From NCBI GenBank assembly GCA_963703355.1, contig OY969813.1, forward strand, positions 62,001-126,000: a DNA stretch of 64,000 nucleotides. The letters run 5' to 3'. The position numbers and the translations under genes are program-made. The notes under the pieces were generated by a model. It saw only the letters and a list, made by a program, of their open reading frames with translations, had not been told where the DNA came from and ran no database searches. This document shows positions 1-7,838 of the stretch, piece by piece. How positions within the stretch are numbered: position 1 is the stretch's first letter; each line of letters begins with the position of its first letter. The DNA comes from Puia sp963703355. Its GTDB lineage: Bacteria > Bacteroidota > Bacteroidia > Chitinophagales > Chitinophagaceae.

Positions 1-437
1 GAGGGGACAATAAAGCAGTGTTCATTGCCAAAACTTATGTAATAACGTTTATATCCCTCAAACAGATAATGGTCGGTAAGCGCGGGATGAGATTGCCCCT
101 GATATGTGTACGTAAACGGTTTCACGACACGAATCTACAGGTTGAATATTACCATAATGTTATCTCGGGAATGCAAACAAACTATGGATTTGCCAGGGAA
201 AATTTTTCTATTTATAACAGTTGAGAGCTTGACTTTGTATGGAAGTCAGCGTTGACAACTGATGATGATCGGATGTTATGATGATAACTTTAAAGCAACC
301 TTCGAACGGGTTGCGGAATATTCCTTTTTTTGGGTTGCATATTTGAAAAGGAATAATAATGAAATTTAGACTTAGCAATGCAACCAGAACGTGTTCTTGA
401 AAGTTGTAGGTGAAAGCTCAAGCCCGACCGGTACATT
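1..437. other. Gene-free left edge
   Basis: I see no supported gene here. A 68-codon open frame at 18-224 has no recognisable domain, signal peptide or neighbouring partner and is probably chance. The only visible structure is a hairpin with a T-run near 295-331. Confidence 0.4.
295..331 (+). terminator. Terminator-like hairpin
   Basis: GCAACC (295-300) pairs with GGTTGC (309-314), followed by the palindrome GGAATATTCC and a T-run. This resembles an intrinsic terminator for a gene lying left of the window, but no upstream gene is visible, so the call is weak. Confidence 0.3.
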
Positions 438-680
438 TTATTTCACAAGGCGAATCGCCTTTTTTCCAGTATATGCTGTTATCTTTTTGTCAGCAGCAAC
501 GATTACAAACAGAAAAGTTAATGCACCGAAAAAACAGCATATGGAGGCTATTTTAGTTTCAGTCCATAAAGCCAATCCTGTGCCCGCGAAATAAAGGACA
601 GATAATAGCAAAAGAACTTTATCAAAAAAATATATGTCTTTGGAATGGACCGGACGGTCTTTTTGGGATGGGTTTTTCAT
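438..680 (-). CDS. Small membrane protein of unknown function
   Basis: An 80-residue protein with a polar, Lys-rich N-terminus (about residues 1-18) and two hydrophobic stretches (about 21-38 and 44-64), ending in a basic tail. This suggests a two-pass inner-membrane protein with positively charged ends in the cytoplasm. I recognise no family. There is no clear Shine-Dalgarno, which is common in Bacteroidota. It stands alone, with empty sequence on both sides. The hydrophobic pattern and single-start frame favour a real gene, but a chance frame cannot be excluded. Confidence 0.45.
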   Translation of the reverse strand: MKNPSQKDRPVHSKDIYFFDKVLLLLSVLYFAGTGLALWTETKIASICCFFGALTFLFVIVAADKKITAYTGKKAIRLVK

Positions 681-889
681 TAGAATAATCGTTAGACTGC
701 TAAGATAATGATATTTTCTTGATTTCCATAAGTCTGATCATGGCTTATGGTCTATCGTGATTTATACTTCACCGATCTCGGACAATAAAAAAACTAATCC
801 GAAACACATATTGTTGAACTTACATTTAGTTTACATGAGGTCCAAAATCAAACTGGTTACTCCCAATATGATTAATCTTTAAACTACGC

Positions 890-1369
890 ATGCATATGAA
901 ACAGGTAGCCGCACTTATGAAAGCCTGGGCGATAGAAAGAGAACACACTGATTCCAAGACTGCTCAGGCCTGGAACCGGCGGGCTTATTACACGACGCGG
1001 ACTGGAAAAAATATCTGGAGACTCATTGCAAAATGATCATTGAGGAATTGGAAAGGCGACATATTGATCCTGCGGTTATTCATCGTATCGCTTCACATGG
1101 TCCTAAATATTTCGGTGTAGAACCTGAATCAGAGATGGATCAGATGATTTATGTCTTTGACGAACTTTCCGGATTTATTCATGATTCCACTAATCAGGCC
1201 AACGCGTTACGAAGGCATGGATGTTAAGTCTGTTCTTAAAAAATTAAAGACATTATCTTTTGCTGCGCAGATAAACAGGGAAGATATAACGGACGTGACC
1301 GGTCGTATTGATCAGAGTCTGGAAGAAATTATACAATTTAGATTAGGTCATCAGAAAGATGTGCAGTGA
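890..1369 (+). pseudogene. HD-domain phosphohydrolase, frameshifted
   Basis: Joining three reading frames gives a recognisable HD-superfamily hydrolase. The first segment starts at the ATG at 890 or 896 and reads about 30 residues. After a frameshift near 960-985 the metal-binding 'AGLLHDADW' motif follows, then a helical stretch with 'IASHG' and 'VFDELSGFI'. A second frameshift near 1180-1200 leads to 'LIRPTRYEGMDVKSV' and 'LSFAAQINREDI', typical of the C-terminal half of this family (intact members are about 180-190 residues). The N-terminal helix with the first metal-ligand His also seems lost. The family hydrolyses phosphate esters using metal held by His/Asp residues. With two frameshifts and a missing N-terminus the product is almost certainly inactive. 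Sequencing error could explain one frameshift but hardly both plus the truncation. Confidence 0.75.
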
Positions 1370-1445
1370 TTAAATCGTCAGAACTTGCAGTTACAGTTTT
1401 CCATACGAACCCTCTTCTTTTGTGATAGAAAAAATAGATCGAAAA

Positions 1446-2459
1446 TTAAGGGAGTACAATTTTCCTGATTAAATTATTTCCGGTGTCCGCGATATATAAC
1501 GTATTGCCGGTAATGGCAACACCGGCTGGCTGATAAAACTGCGCTACATCGCCGGTGCCATCCACATCACCTTGTTTTCCTGCATTACCTGCAAGGGTAA
1601 TAACGTTACCATCACCTGTTAATTCACGGACACTATTATTGTACGTGTCGGCAACATACACAATTCCGCTGGCAGCGCAGATTGCCATAGGCCCTCCAAA
1701 ACTCGCATTGGCTGCGGGACCATCGGCATTACCAATCTGATCGCTTCCCGCAATGGTAGAAATAGAACCTCCGGATATTTTGCGGATCCGGTGTGCATCT
1801 GCGATATAAATATTCTGACTTGCGTCCTCCGTGATATAACTAATCAAACTGAAACTGGCGCTGCCTAAATCGCCATCCGACACAGCTTTACTTTGTACTC
1901 CATGTGTTCCCAGGCTTGAAAGATCATGAGTGGAATGATCGATTTCGAATAATCCATAATTATCTGCAATAATAATATTCCCCTGGTTGTCCACACAGGC
2001 ACCGATCGGGTCCATGCTCACATTATTGGGATTATTATATTCAACTGCGGTGACACTTCCGGACGGATTAATTTCCTTTACGTGTCCGTCTCCATAATCA
2101 CCCGTATAAATGTTATTGTTATCGTCTATCCAAAGATTACCCGGAAAAGTTACATTGGGACTGGCAGTGAGTACACTGACAGTCTGTGCTACAGGATCAA
2201 TCTTTACAATATCATTGTTATTGGTTTCAGACGCATATAGAACGCCGATGTCGTCTATAGCCATTCCAGTTGGTCCGTGCAGCTTATAAATACCGTTACC
2301 GACATATGTACTGACTGTGTATTTAGATGAAGTATAGGTGCTGTCGCCGGGATTCGAACCGCTACCATTATTATTCGGACTACTGCTCTTGGAGCAGGAA
2401 ATAAACCCGGTAATCACAAAAATAGCAGGCACAGCCAGATCGGTTAATCGGGATTTCAT
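1446..2459 (-). CDS. NHL-repeat beta-propeller lipoprotein
   Basis: A 337-residue protein starting at the ATG at 2459. This start puts a signal peptide directly in front of a lipobox (ITGFISC, Cys22); the ATG 27 bases upstream only adds residues before it. After a Ser/Asn/Gly-rich linker, repeated 'G.Y.A..NN.I.KI' and 'YIADTGNNLIRK' units form an NHL-type beta-propeller (about residues 60-337). Such domains bind protein, glycan or RNA partners; here it would sit on the outer membrane or cell surface. Two related propeller lipoproteins occur at 33194-34507 and 34545-35687. The neighbours are decayed genes, so context says little about the ligand. Confidence 0.85.
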   Translation of the reverse strand: MKSRLTDLAVPAIFVITGFISCSKSSSPNNNGSGSNPGDSTYTSSKYTVSTYVGNGIYKLHGPTGMAIDDIGVLYASETNNNDIVKIDPVAQTVSVLTASPNVTFPGNLWIDDNNNIYTGDYGDGHVKEINPSGSVTAVEYNNPNNVSMDPIGACVDNQGNIIIADNYGLFEIDHSTHDLSSLGTHGVQSKAVSDGDLGSASFSLISYITEDASQNIYIADAHRIRKISGGSISTIAGSDQIGNADGPAANASFGGPMAICAASGIVYVADTYNNSVRELTGDGNVITLAGNAGKQGDVDGTGDVAQFYQPAGVAITGNTLYIADTGNNLIRKIVLP

Positions 2460-2806
2460 TATAAAAGGTTTAATGGTTAACGGCACACGTCAAAACTATA
2501 GGACGAATTGTTCGGGGCAACGAATAATCGTCGAACGATCATATCAAATCGACCAACGTGCTAATCAAGAAGGCGAAAGCGGGTTAAAAGAAGGGTTGCT
2601 GCGAGAAATAACAGAAGGGATATCAATAGAAATATCGTCTTGGTGTGCTTAAAATTCACTGGTGGCATGGGACTAGCTGTGAACGAATGAATGAGATGAT
2701 CAAATATGAATCATTTCGTTATTACATTATTCGTCAATCGATGAAATGATTATAAAAATCGTCGAAAAATATAGTGAGTGAAAAATGTATTTTAGGCCAG
2801 CGACAA
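2460..2806. other. Intergenic gap
   Basis: No gene is supported. A 104-codon plus-strand frame at 2338-2652 overlaps the NHL lipoprotein antisense and has no family resemblance. The sequence leads into the histidine-kinase remnant. Confidence 0.4.
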
Positions 2807-2990
2807 CTACAGATAATATCCTGTTTTTTCCTTTTGCTGAAAGTATATTTTCACTCCTATTGCTTTGGCAAGATCCTGAGAGATCTGCAGTCCGAGCCCT
2901 GATGGTTTACTGCTCACTTCTTTATTATCGAGCATATTACAGTAGAAGGGTAATGGATGGAGATGTTTTTGTTTTCATCAGCAAACCGCG
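2807..2990 (-). pseudogene. Histidine kinase ATPase-domain remnant
   Basis: Read on the minus strand, 2935-2807 encodes about 42 residues ending in a stop. They contain 'NKEVSSKPSGLGLQISQDLA', the G2/nucleotide-lid region that ends the HATPase domain of sensor histidine kinases, followed by 'KAIGVKIYF' and a short tail. Upstream, 2990-2936 reads as polar sequence in a different frame, so a frameshift separates them and the rest of the kinase is gone. I infer a decayed two-component sensor. The motif match is clear but short. Confidence 0.55.
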
Positions 2991-3041
2991 CACGGTAACT
3001 GAATAGATTATGCCTGGTGATAAATTATGGGGGCTTGGGCA

Positions 3042-3080
3042 TAAAAAAAGCCTTCAAATTGTAATAATTGAAGGCTTTTG
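3042..3080 (-). terminator. Intrinsic terminator, probably original tRNA-Lys terminator
   Basis: A near-perfect stem (AAAGCCTTCAAATT with AATTGAAGGCTTT, 5-nt loop) is followed on the minus strand by seven T. It lies just beyond the 19-bp tRNA-Lys 3'-end copy at 3100-3118 in the direction of tRNA transcription, as expected if it terminated tRNA-Lys before the island split the locus. Confidence 0.7.
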
Positions 3081-3099
3081 AAGAAAATTGAAAGCGAAC

Positions 3100-3118
3100 T
3101 TGTGATCCCGCTGGGACT
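3100..3118 (-). repeat. Distal attachment site: tRNA-Lys 3'-end copy
   Basis: TTGTGATCCCGCTGGGACT is identical to 7515-7533, which covers the 3' acceptor end and part of the T-arm of the intact tRNA-Lys gene. The identity stops sharply at both edges. A direct repeat of a tRNA 3' end is the usual footprint of site-specific integration by a tyrosine integrase. This copy has no tRNA body attached. Confidence 0.75.
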
Positions 3119-3198
3119 ATAAAGCCCTTACTGGTAAAGGGTTTCAGAGTAAAGGGGAATAAAAGGGGTATGAACTTTAAAGGTTTTAATCCCTTTTT

Positions 3199-3738
3199 CT
3201 ATTTAGGTATATCAAGTTTTATATTTTTAGTGGCCTCATATTCAGCCATTATCTTCTTCGACCATTCCTCTTGTTTGTCCCTTAAAAAAGCATGTTTAGT
3301 CGCTGCATCATAAACATCTTGGTCACTTTGATTTTTCTTGTCAAAATATTCCTTAAGATTATTCAATTCCTTATTGTTTTTAGGAGGATGTTGAGTTACA
3401 AATAATTTAAGTTTTCTCGCATTAATAATGCTTATGTAATAATGAAGTTTTTCATGATTTAGGATATAATCAGGCCCTTCTTTTTCCTTTGATAATTTTT
3501 GATAATCTACCCATGATAAATTTTCAGTAAATGTGGGATAAACTTTAAAAGTTACTTTACCATTCTTCGCGATAATTCCTAGTTTCATTCCCGAATATGT
3601 AAGAGCTGTGTATATGCTGTCATAATTAACATTGCCTATGTAATTTGACCACGAAAGTTTTAAAGGGTCTATGTATATGGTTTGGGAGTACAATTTTGCA
3701 GTACAAAATAGAAGAACTATTATCAGGCATTTACTCAT
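3199..3738 (-). CDS. Secreted DUF922-like putative Zn-protease
   Basis: A 179-residue protein with a signal peptide (residues 1-18, ending before QTIYID). The N-terminal part 'LSWSNYIGNV' and 'ALTYSGMKLG' followed by 'HEKLHYYISIINARKL' (His95-Glu96-x-x-His99) resembles DUF922, a family of predicted secreted zinc-dependent proteases with one HExxH helix. The last 70 residues are Lys/Asp-rich and probably helical. It would act in the periplasm or outside. It is the first gene inside the left end of the tRNA-Lys island and faces the island edge. No substrate can be named. An alternative is a non-catalytic relative, since a third metal ligand is not obvious. Confidence 0.6.
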   Translation of the reverse strand: MSKCLIIVLLFCTAKLYSQTIYIDPLKLSWSNYIGNVNYDSIYTALTYSGMKLGIIAKNGKVTFKVYPTFTENLSWVDYQKLSKEKEGPDYILNHEKLHYYISIINARKLKLFVTQHPPKNNKELNNLKEYFDKKNQSDQDVYDAATKHAFLRDKQEEWSKKIMAEYEATKNIKLDIPK

Positions 3739-3755
3739 ACCTAAAGCTAAACCTT

Positions 3756-4180
3756 ATAAATCCATCAGTTCTATCAATTGTAATCTGCTAGTTTAAATCA
3801 CTCTTTGCTTAAAGCCTTCCAGAAATGGGGGGATTTTTCATGTACATTTGGTAATAATGTTGCACCGAAACTTAGCTACTTATATAATCGTTGATCTGGT
3901 AATTGTTACTGCATTGATTTTATTACTGTTTAAAGGATTTAAACCCTTTTTCAAGACAGTAATAGTATTAATATTTCAGGGAACTACTGGCTCAGATAAT
4001 GAAGGATACCCCACATATCAGCAAATGTTTAAAGTATTTCTAGTAATAGCTACTATAGGATTACTGGTAATCTTTGAAACTGCAATATCTCATTAGTTAA
4101 AGATCCATCAGCTCAATCATTGATAATTTATAAACATATATCTTTTTTACTTTAAAGCTTTCCAGAAATGGAAGTTTAAT
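3756..4180. repeat. Degenerate direct repeat pair in the island
   Basis: About 80 bases at 3756-3835 resemble about 80 bases at 4098-4175. Both contain 'ATCCATCAG.TC.ATCA' near the left and 'TTTAAAGC.TTCCAGAAATGG' near the right. The copies flank the small membrane protein gene at 3857-4096. On the minus strand each can be read as short peptides ending '(I)ELMDL' and containing 'HFWKAL', so they may be remnants of one duplicated coding fragment. Identity is only partial. Confidence 0.4.
3857..4096 (+). CDS. Small two-pass membrane protein, unknown
   Basis: A 79-residue protein, starting at the ATG at 3857 rather than the TTG nine bases upstream. It has two hydrophobic helices (about 8-26 and 57-75) joined by a loop with 'GTTGSDNEGYPTYQQ'. 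No family is recognised. It lies inside the tRNA-Lys island between two degenerate copies of an 80-base repeat. Small membrane proteins in such islands can be toxins, immunity proteins or transport accessories; nothing here decides between these. Confidence 0.45.
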   Translation: MLHRNLATYIIVDLVIVTALILLLFKGFKPFFKTVIVLIFQGTTGSDNEGYPTYQQMFKVFLVIATIGLLVIFETAISH

Positions 4181-4199
4181 TTATCATCGTTATAGAAAA

Positions 4200-4532
4200 T
4201 TGAAACCGTTTCCAGACAAAACATTTCTTATTCCCGGTTCTGAAAAATTTCTATCCTTGATTTATGTTTTATGTCCAATTAGGTATGATAGCAGTAGTCC
4301 AAGGGAGAATAAATTCAGAAAATTCTTAAACTATTGGCTGTACTATTATTATGTAATTGTAATTGTTTCAACAATCGGAGGTTCGCGTTTAGATAAAATA
4401 GTTGAAGAAGAAACACGAGAAAGGCCAATAACCGTTGTTGATAGTAGTTCTTTTGTTAAGCCGATGTCAGACTCGGAAAAAGCGACCATAAAAGACAGTT
4501 TTAATCTGGAATTGAAAAAGCCATCTTTTTAG
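4200..4532 (+). CDS. Possible small membrane-anchored protein, unknown
   Basis: A frame of 110 codons that would begin with TTG at 4200, as no suitable ATG is available near the 5' end. It has one hydrophobic Tyr/Val-rich segment (about residues 44-60, 'YWLYYYYVIVIVS') followed by a polar, acidic tail. No recognised family. It lies in the AT-rich tRNA-Lys island, which makes chance frames more likely. The membrane-plus-tail layout is the only support. Confidence 0.3.
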   Translation: MKPFPDKTFLIPGSEKFLSLIYVLCPIRYDSSSPRENKFRKFLNYWLYYYYVIVIVSTIGGSRLDKIVEEETRERPITVVDSSSFVKPMSDSEKATIKDSFNLELKKPSF

Positions 4533-4665
4533 TATTTTCGGTTCGATCCCTACTCTAGGTCTCATCCTTCTCGTCGTAAAGTCTTCGATACCTGTTCTCT
4601 AACTCACGATTTGAAATCGAAAGTCACATTCCAGTAACAGATACATTTTTTTTGTAGTTTTAAAG

Positions 4666-4791
4666 ATGCCGCTTCTGCAAGATCCAGACGAAACACTGTC
4701 ATTACTTAGAGTAGATGAATATGGTCACTGGTTGGAAACTTTGATTCCTAAGCAAAGTGGTGGTTACGATACAATACCTCATCAAGGATGA
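4666..4791 (+). CDS. 41-residue open frame coupled to next gene
   Basis: ATG at 4666 opens a 41-codon frame whose TGA (4789-4791) ends one base before the ATG of the YwqK-like lipoprotein at 4793. The peptide starts MPLLQDPDETLSLLRVDEYG and has no signal or membrane segment. It could be the C-terminal scrap of a lost larger gene or a leader peptide coupling translation to the lipoprotein. No homologue is recognised. Confidence 0.3.
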   Translation: MPLLQDPDETLSLLRVDEYGHWLETLIPKQSGGYDTIPHQG

Positions 4792-4792
4792 T

Positions 4793-5545
4793 ATGAAAAA
4801 AAGACGTTATTTTTTATTTTTTCTTTTATTTTCTTGCAATCATGGAAATAGCAGCGAAGTGATTGCAGAAAGATATGCCAATGGACAACAGAAGATAGTA
4901 AATACATATTCAAATCCATCCGATACATCTACTTATCAGAGTAGGGTATACTTTGACAATGGTCATTTGGCTCAAACTGTCGAATTCAGGAATGACTCTT
5001 TTGTAAATAAAAGAGTAACATATTTTCTTAATCAGAATATTTTCGAGATTGATAGTTTTTATACGCCACAAAAAAGGGGTGATAAATCTTGGACAGGTAA
5101 AGTTTCTATGTACCATCCTAATGGGGAAATTGCACACATTTATTTCGTAAAAAACGGGAAAATGGTTGATATTATTAAGAATTATGACACTCTGGGAATC
5201 TTATATGAAGAATTTGGATTGGTTGATACTATTAAAAATGGTGTTTATACGACATATTATAAGAATGGGGAAAAGTCATATCAAACGAATTATACAATAG
5301 GAAAAAAATCCGGTATGGAATATCGTTTTAAAATTAACGGAGACACTCTAGATTATGGACTCTATCAAGATGAGAAAAATAAATTTCCCTATAAATTATG
5401 GTTAAAGAAAGGATATACTTTAGTTGGTAATTATGTTAATGAAAATGAAACCGAAGTCATGTGGACTTGGTATGACAGCACAGGAATTAAAATTAAGTCG
5501 AAAGTCGAGCATAGTATAAAAGGACATTTTGTGATACCTAATTAA
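4793..5545 (+). CDS. YwqK/MORN-like repeat lipoprotein
   Basis: A 250-residue protein; the ATG at 4793 places MKKRRYF and a short hydrophobic stretch before a lipobox (LFSC). The mature part consists of repeated 'Y.NG......Y' units, for example 'YANGQQKIVNTY', 'YHPNGEIAHIYFVKNGK' and 'YYKNGEKSYQTNYTIGKKSG', the pattern of MORN/YwqK-type antitoxin-like proteins. These repeats make a beta-hairpin meander that usually mediates protein contact. Lipidation would place it in the membrane facing the periplasm or surface. It sits in the island near a HEPN-motif gene, but distance and orientation do not show a toxin-antitoxin pair. Confidence 0.65.
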   Translation: MKKRRYFLFFLLFSCNHGNSSEVIAERYANGQQKIVNTYSNPSDTSTYQSRVYFDNGHLAQTVEFRNDSFVNKRVTYFLNQNIFEIDSFYTPQKRGDKSWTGKVSMYHPNGEIAHIYFVKNGKMVDIIKNYDTLGILYEEFGLVDTIKNGVYTTYYKNGEKSYQTNYTIGKKSGMEYRFKINGDTLDYGLYQDEKNKFPYKLWLKKGYTLVGNYVNENETEVMWTWYDSTGIKIKSKVEHSIKGHFVIPN

Positions 5546-5664
5546 ACAGCAAAATGTACGACGAAAAAAGATAGTATACTTTCGGATATGGTACACCAAA
5601 CATTTAAGTCGATGGTTAGTATTTTCTTTGACATGTGCTAAATGTAGGATCGAAATACAAATTT

Positions 5665-6054
5665 TCAATCTTCTGAATTGTCGAAAACCGAAATCAATTT
5701 TACATTATATCTCTTAGCCCAATTATTGATAAAAGTTGCACTGTCAATCGGTCCTCGGATTACATCTTCAATTTTTGCATATTCAAAATCTTTTGACATG
5801 TCCAAAATATAATATCCACTTTTATCAAATTGATCTACAGATTTTGCAAAAATTAGACTATCACGGACAACCACATATTCTGTGACCCACTCTACTCTAC
5901 CTATAAAGTCACCGCTCTGAAGTTTATACGATATACTAATATTTTGCTTCGTATCTACGCCAATTAGATAATATTTTTTGTAGATATTTTTTTCTAAGGC
6001 AAAATCTGAACAGCCAATCAAGAAAATAGTCAGTATCAAACAAATAAATTTCAA
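5665..6054 (-). CDS. Small lipoprotein of unknown function
   Basis: A 129-residue protein with a classic short lipoprotein signal (MKFICLILTIFLIGC, Cys15). The mature part is polar with alternating beta-type segments and an acidic tail. No family is recognised. It is convergent with the YwqK-like lipoprotein at 4793-5545 and lies in the tRNA-Lys island. The signal peptide makes it a convincing gene despite its small size. Confidence 0.6.
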   Translation of the reverse strand: MKFICLILTIFLIGCSDFALEKNIYKKYYLIGVDTKQNISISYKLQSGDFIGRVEWVTEYVVVRDSLIFAKSVDQFDKSGYYILDMSKDFEYAKIEDVIRGPIDSATFINNWAKRYNVKLISVFDNSED

Positions 6055-6152
6055 TGTGGAATTCTTTAATATTTAAAAATAATCATTCGCGTTTCATGTT
6101 GGACTTTTTTTATAACTGAATTGTTCCTATGTTTGCTAAATAAATTAGCAAT

Positions 6153-6344
6153 GTGCCCAGCTATGTCATTACAATATATTATTCTACTGGTGGAAGCAGC
6201 ACCGGTATCCGATATACCGAACTAACGGACGTGAAAGAAATTAAGGAGGTAATACGGGAAAAGTTAAGGGAGGTTGGAAAGTTGAATATATTGGCGGTGA
6301 TAAATGTAGTACCAAGCGCGTTGCCGGGGGAGAAGGAGTTATAA
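6153..6344 (+). CDS. Small hypothetical protein
   Basis: A 63-residue soluble protein that would start with GTG at 6153. It has a beta-rich Ser/Thr/Gly opening ('YVITIYYSTGGSSTG') followed by a charged helix ('DVKEIKEVIREKLREVGK') and a short hydrophobic strand, which could fold as a small alpha/beta unit. No family is recognised. It is followed by about 210 bases without a gene and then the HEPN-motif gene. Confidence 0.4.
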   Translation: MPSYVITIYYSTGGSSTGIRYTELTDVKEIKEVIREKLREVGKLNILAVINVVPSALPGEKEL

Positions 6345-6552
6345 ACTATCGTTTCAAAGAAGCAAAAATGTCCTTAATATCCTTCCATGTCATACCCATT
6401 GGAAAAAACATTTTGACTAAAACGAGATATTTTTTCATGAGTGTATAAAGTTAAGGTAAAAGTCTTTAGTTCGTCAAAGTAGTAAAGTCAGGGTATATCA
6501 ATACTTGGGCTATTTAAAATACTACCTTCGAAAACCCCTAAACCATCACACT

Positions 6553-7401
6553 ATGAACACATTAACAACTAATAACAAAATACATCTTGTGGATTTATCA
6601 CTAATTAGAGATTCCTACCGGCGATATATGGGTACTCTTTTTCAAATTAATAACGATTTACATTTCTGGCAAACATTTTTAAAAGGAAAGATTAAAGAAA
6701 TAGTTGAACAAGACATTAATCCAGCACGTCGCGCTTTTGAATCAGGTTTTTATGTCTATGACATTCCCTATAATTCACAGCAAGGGTGGCTTAAGGATTT
6801 AAATTTGGCGTTTGAAAAAAGCATGAATGATTTGCCAAAATGGTTTAACGAATTTTTCGGAAGAACTACGAATTTATATATTTCGAAAGCATATAGTGAG
6901 ATGGAATTGGTTTTTCTGGAAGTAATCCATAGAATATATTTCCCTGAAATAATTGATAATTCACGTGAAAGGTCTTATTACAATAAAATTGAACGAAAAA
7001 TTAAAGATTATCTAAAGAACAATGGAATTGAAGTTGACACTAAAAATAACAGACATATTATTGAATTCTTAAAATCCAATAATATCGAATTTTATGTCTT
7101 TCTAAATATGCATCCAAGAATAAATTTTAATAGTAGTTGGCAAGAATTTTTTGAATTTGTTTCGATTCTTAGAAATTCATCTTCTCACATCAGATCCGTT
7201 TTTACTATAGATGGGATGAATGGCTTAAAAGGTCAGTACCAAGAGTTTTTAAATGCTTTCTTTACAATTGTAGATCTGGAAGAAGGATATTTTACATTGG
7301 TTCCATTGGACAACGATAATTTGTGGTCGTTGATAAATGATTTTACCGCAAATACGATTAAGATTCTTGTGGGGGAAAGTAATTTGAATTTTCTTAGGTG
7401 A
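6553..7401 (+). CDS. HEPN-motif protein, putative island effector
   Basis: A 282-residue protein. The ATG at 6553 is preferred to the TTG at 6505, which only adds basic, unstructured residues. The sequence is charged, aromatic and almost all helical. Near residues 200-215 it has 'LRNSSSHIR', that is R207-N208-x3-H212, the RNxxxH signature of HEPN ribonucleases, placed in a helix as in that family. HEPN proteins act as RNases in toxin-antitoxin, abortive-infection and CRISPR systems. The gene is strongly AT-rich, is the last gene before the tRNA-Lys end of the island, and has no adjacent nucleotidyltransferase (MNT) antitoxin partner. The motif is short, so a non-catalytic or unrelated helical protein remains possible. 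Confidence 0.5.
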   Translation: MNTLTTNNKIHLVDLSLIRDSYRRYMGTLFQINNDLHFWQTFLKGKIKEIVEQDINPARRAFESGFYVYDIPYNSQQGWLKDLNLAFEKSMNDLPKWFNEFFGRTTNLYISKAYSEMELVFLEVIHRIYFPEIIDNSRERSYYNKIERKIKDYLKNNGIEVDTKNNRHIIEFLKSNNIEFYVFLNMHPRINFNSSWQEFFEFVSILRNSSSHIRSVFTIDGMNGLKGQYQEFLNAFFTIVDLEEGYFTLVPLDNDNLWSLINDFTANTIKILVGESNLNFLR

Positions 7402-7440
7402 TTATTTGTTCCTATTGATGTAAATGAGTTTGCAGATTCA

Positions 7441-7470
7441 AACAAAAAAAAAGTGTAAATATTTACACTC
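7441..7470 (-). terminator. Terminator next to tRNA-Lys
   Basis: A perfect palindrome AGTGTAAATATTTACACT (7452-7469) is followed on the minus strand by a run of nine T (7443-7451). It would end tRNA-Lys transcription and may also stop the HEPN gene from the other side. It lies inside the island, so it would replace the original terminator now stranded at 3042-3080. Confidence 0.75.
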
Positions 7471-7517
7471 TCTTTTCCACCCTTACGATGTAACTCGTTG
7501 GTAATCAGTACTATTTG

Positions 7518-7590
7518 TGATCCCGCTGGGACTCGAACCCAGGACCCCTACATTAAAAGTGTAATGCTCTACCAACTGAGCTACGGAATC
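7518..7590 (-). tRNA. tRNA-Lys (anticodon UUU)
   Basis: A 73-base cloverleaf on the minus strand. The acceptor stem GATTCCG pairs with CGGGATC (one T-G wobble), with discriminator A. The D-arm GCTCAGTTGGTAGAGC, anticodon arm TTACA-CTTTTAA-TGTAG with anticodon TTT, and T-arm CTGGG-TTCGAGT-CCCAG are all intact. CCA is not encoded. Its 3' end forms one half of the 19-bp direct repeat bounding the island at 3100-7533. Confidence 0.97.
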
Positions 7591-7635
7591 TTGCCACTCG
7601 CAAAACAATGAGTTATACCCCTTGTTTTGAGCGTG

Positions 7636-7666
7636 CAAAAATAGTGGAAAATGGGCTTCGTACAAA
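7636..7666 (-). promoter_or_regulatory. Bacteroidetes-type promoter for tRNA-Lys
   Basis: On the minus strand TTTG (7666-7663) is followed after 19 bases by TATTTTTG (7643-7636), matching the Bacteroidetes primary-sigma consensus TTTG-N19-21-TAnnTTTG. It lies about 45 bases upstream of the tRNA 5' end. Confidence 0.7.
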
Positions 7667-7739
7667 TTATTTATGCCTGAATGTTGATATGTGGAGAAAA
7701 GGGCGTTCCTGAACTGATTAGTACTATAATAGTCTTGAA

Positions 7740-7838
7740 ACGCCTGACGTTTGCCTTTCGCCTTACGCGTTAAGCCTTACGCCTTAAGCCTTACGCCTTA
7801 CGCCTTATGCCTTACGCCTTAAGCCTTACGCTTTCAGC
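7740..7838. repeat. Heptad array, GCCTTAC dialect
   Basis: About twelve imperfect heptads (GCCTTAC, GCCTTAA, GCCTTAT, GCGTTAA) end at the stop codon of the antiporter gene. Only the pyrimidine-rich arm is present. Confidence 0.85.

Larger units (their letters stand above)
3100..7533. mobile_element. tRNA-Lys genomic island without integrase
   Basis: The segment lies between two 19-bp direct repeats, one inside the intact tRNA-Lys gene and one standing alone, with a terminator just outside the far repeat. Its genes are short, visibly more AT-rich than the flanking antiporter and DUF1080 genes, and mostly of unknown family: a HExxH secreted protein, small membrane proteins, two lipoproteins and a HEPN-motif protein. 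No integrase, excisionase, replication or transfer gene is present, so it would have to be a degenerate island, or cargo mobilised in trans. The repeat geometry is seen directly; the integration history is inferred. Confidence 0.6.

Noticed and set aside
2338..2652. 104-codon plus-strand frame
   Set aside because: It is antisense to the start of the NHL lipoprotein and lacks any recognisable domain.
2785..3006. 73-codon plus-strand frame
   Set aside because: The opposite strand carries the histidine-kinase remnant, which explains the open frame.
3100..3118. Second tRNA gene
   Set aside because: Only the last 19 bases of the tRNA-Lys end region are present, without acceptor 5' strand, D-arm or anticodon arm.
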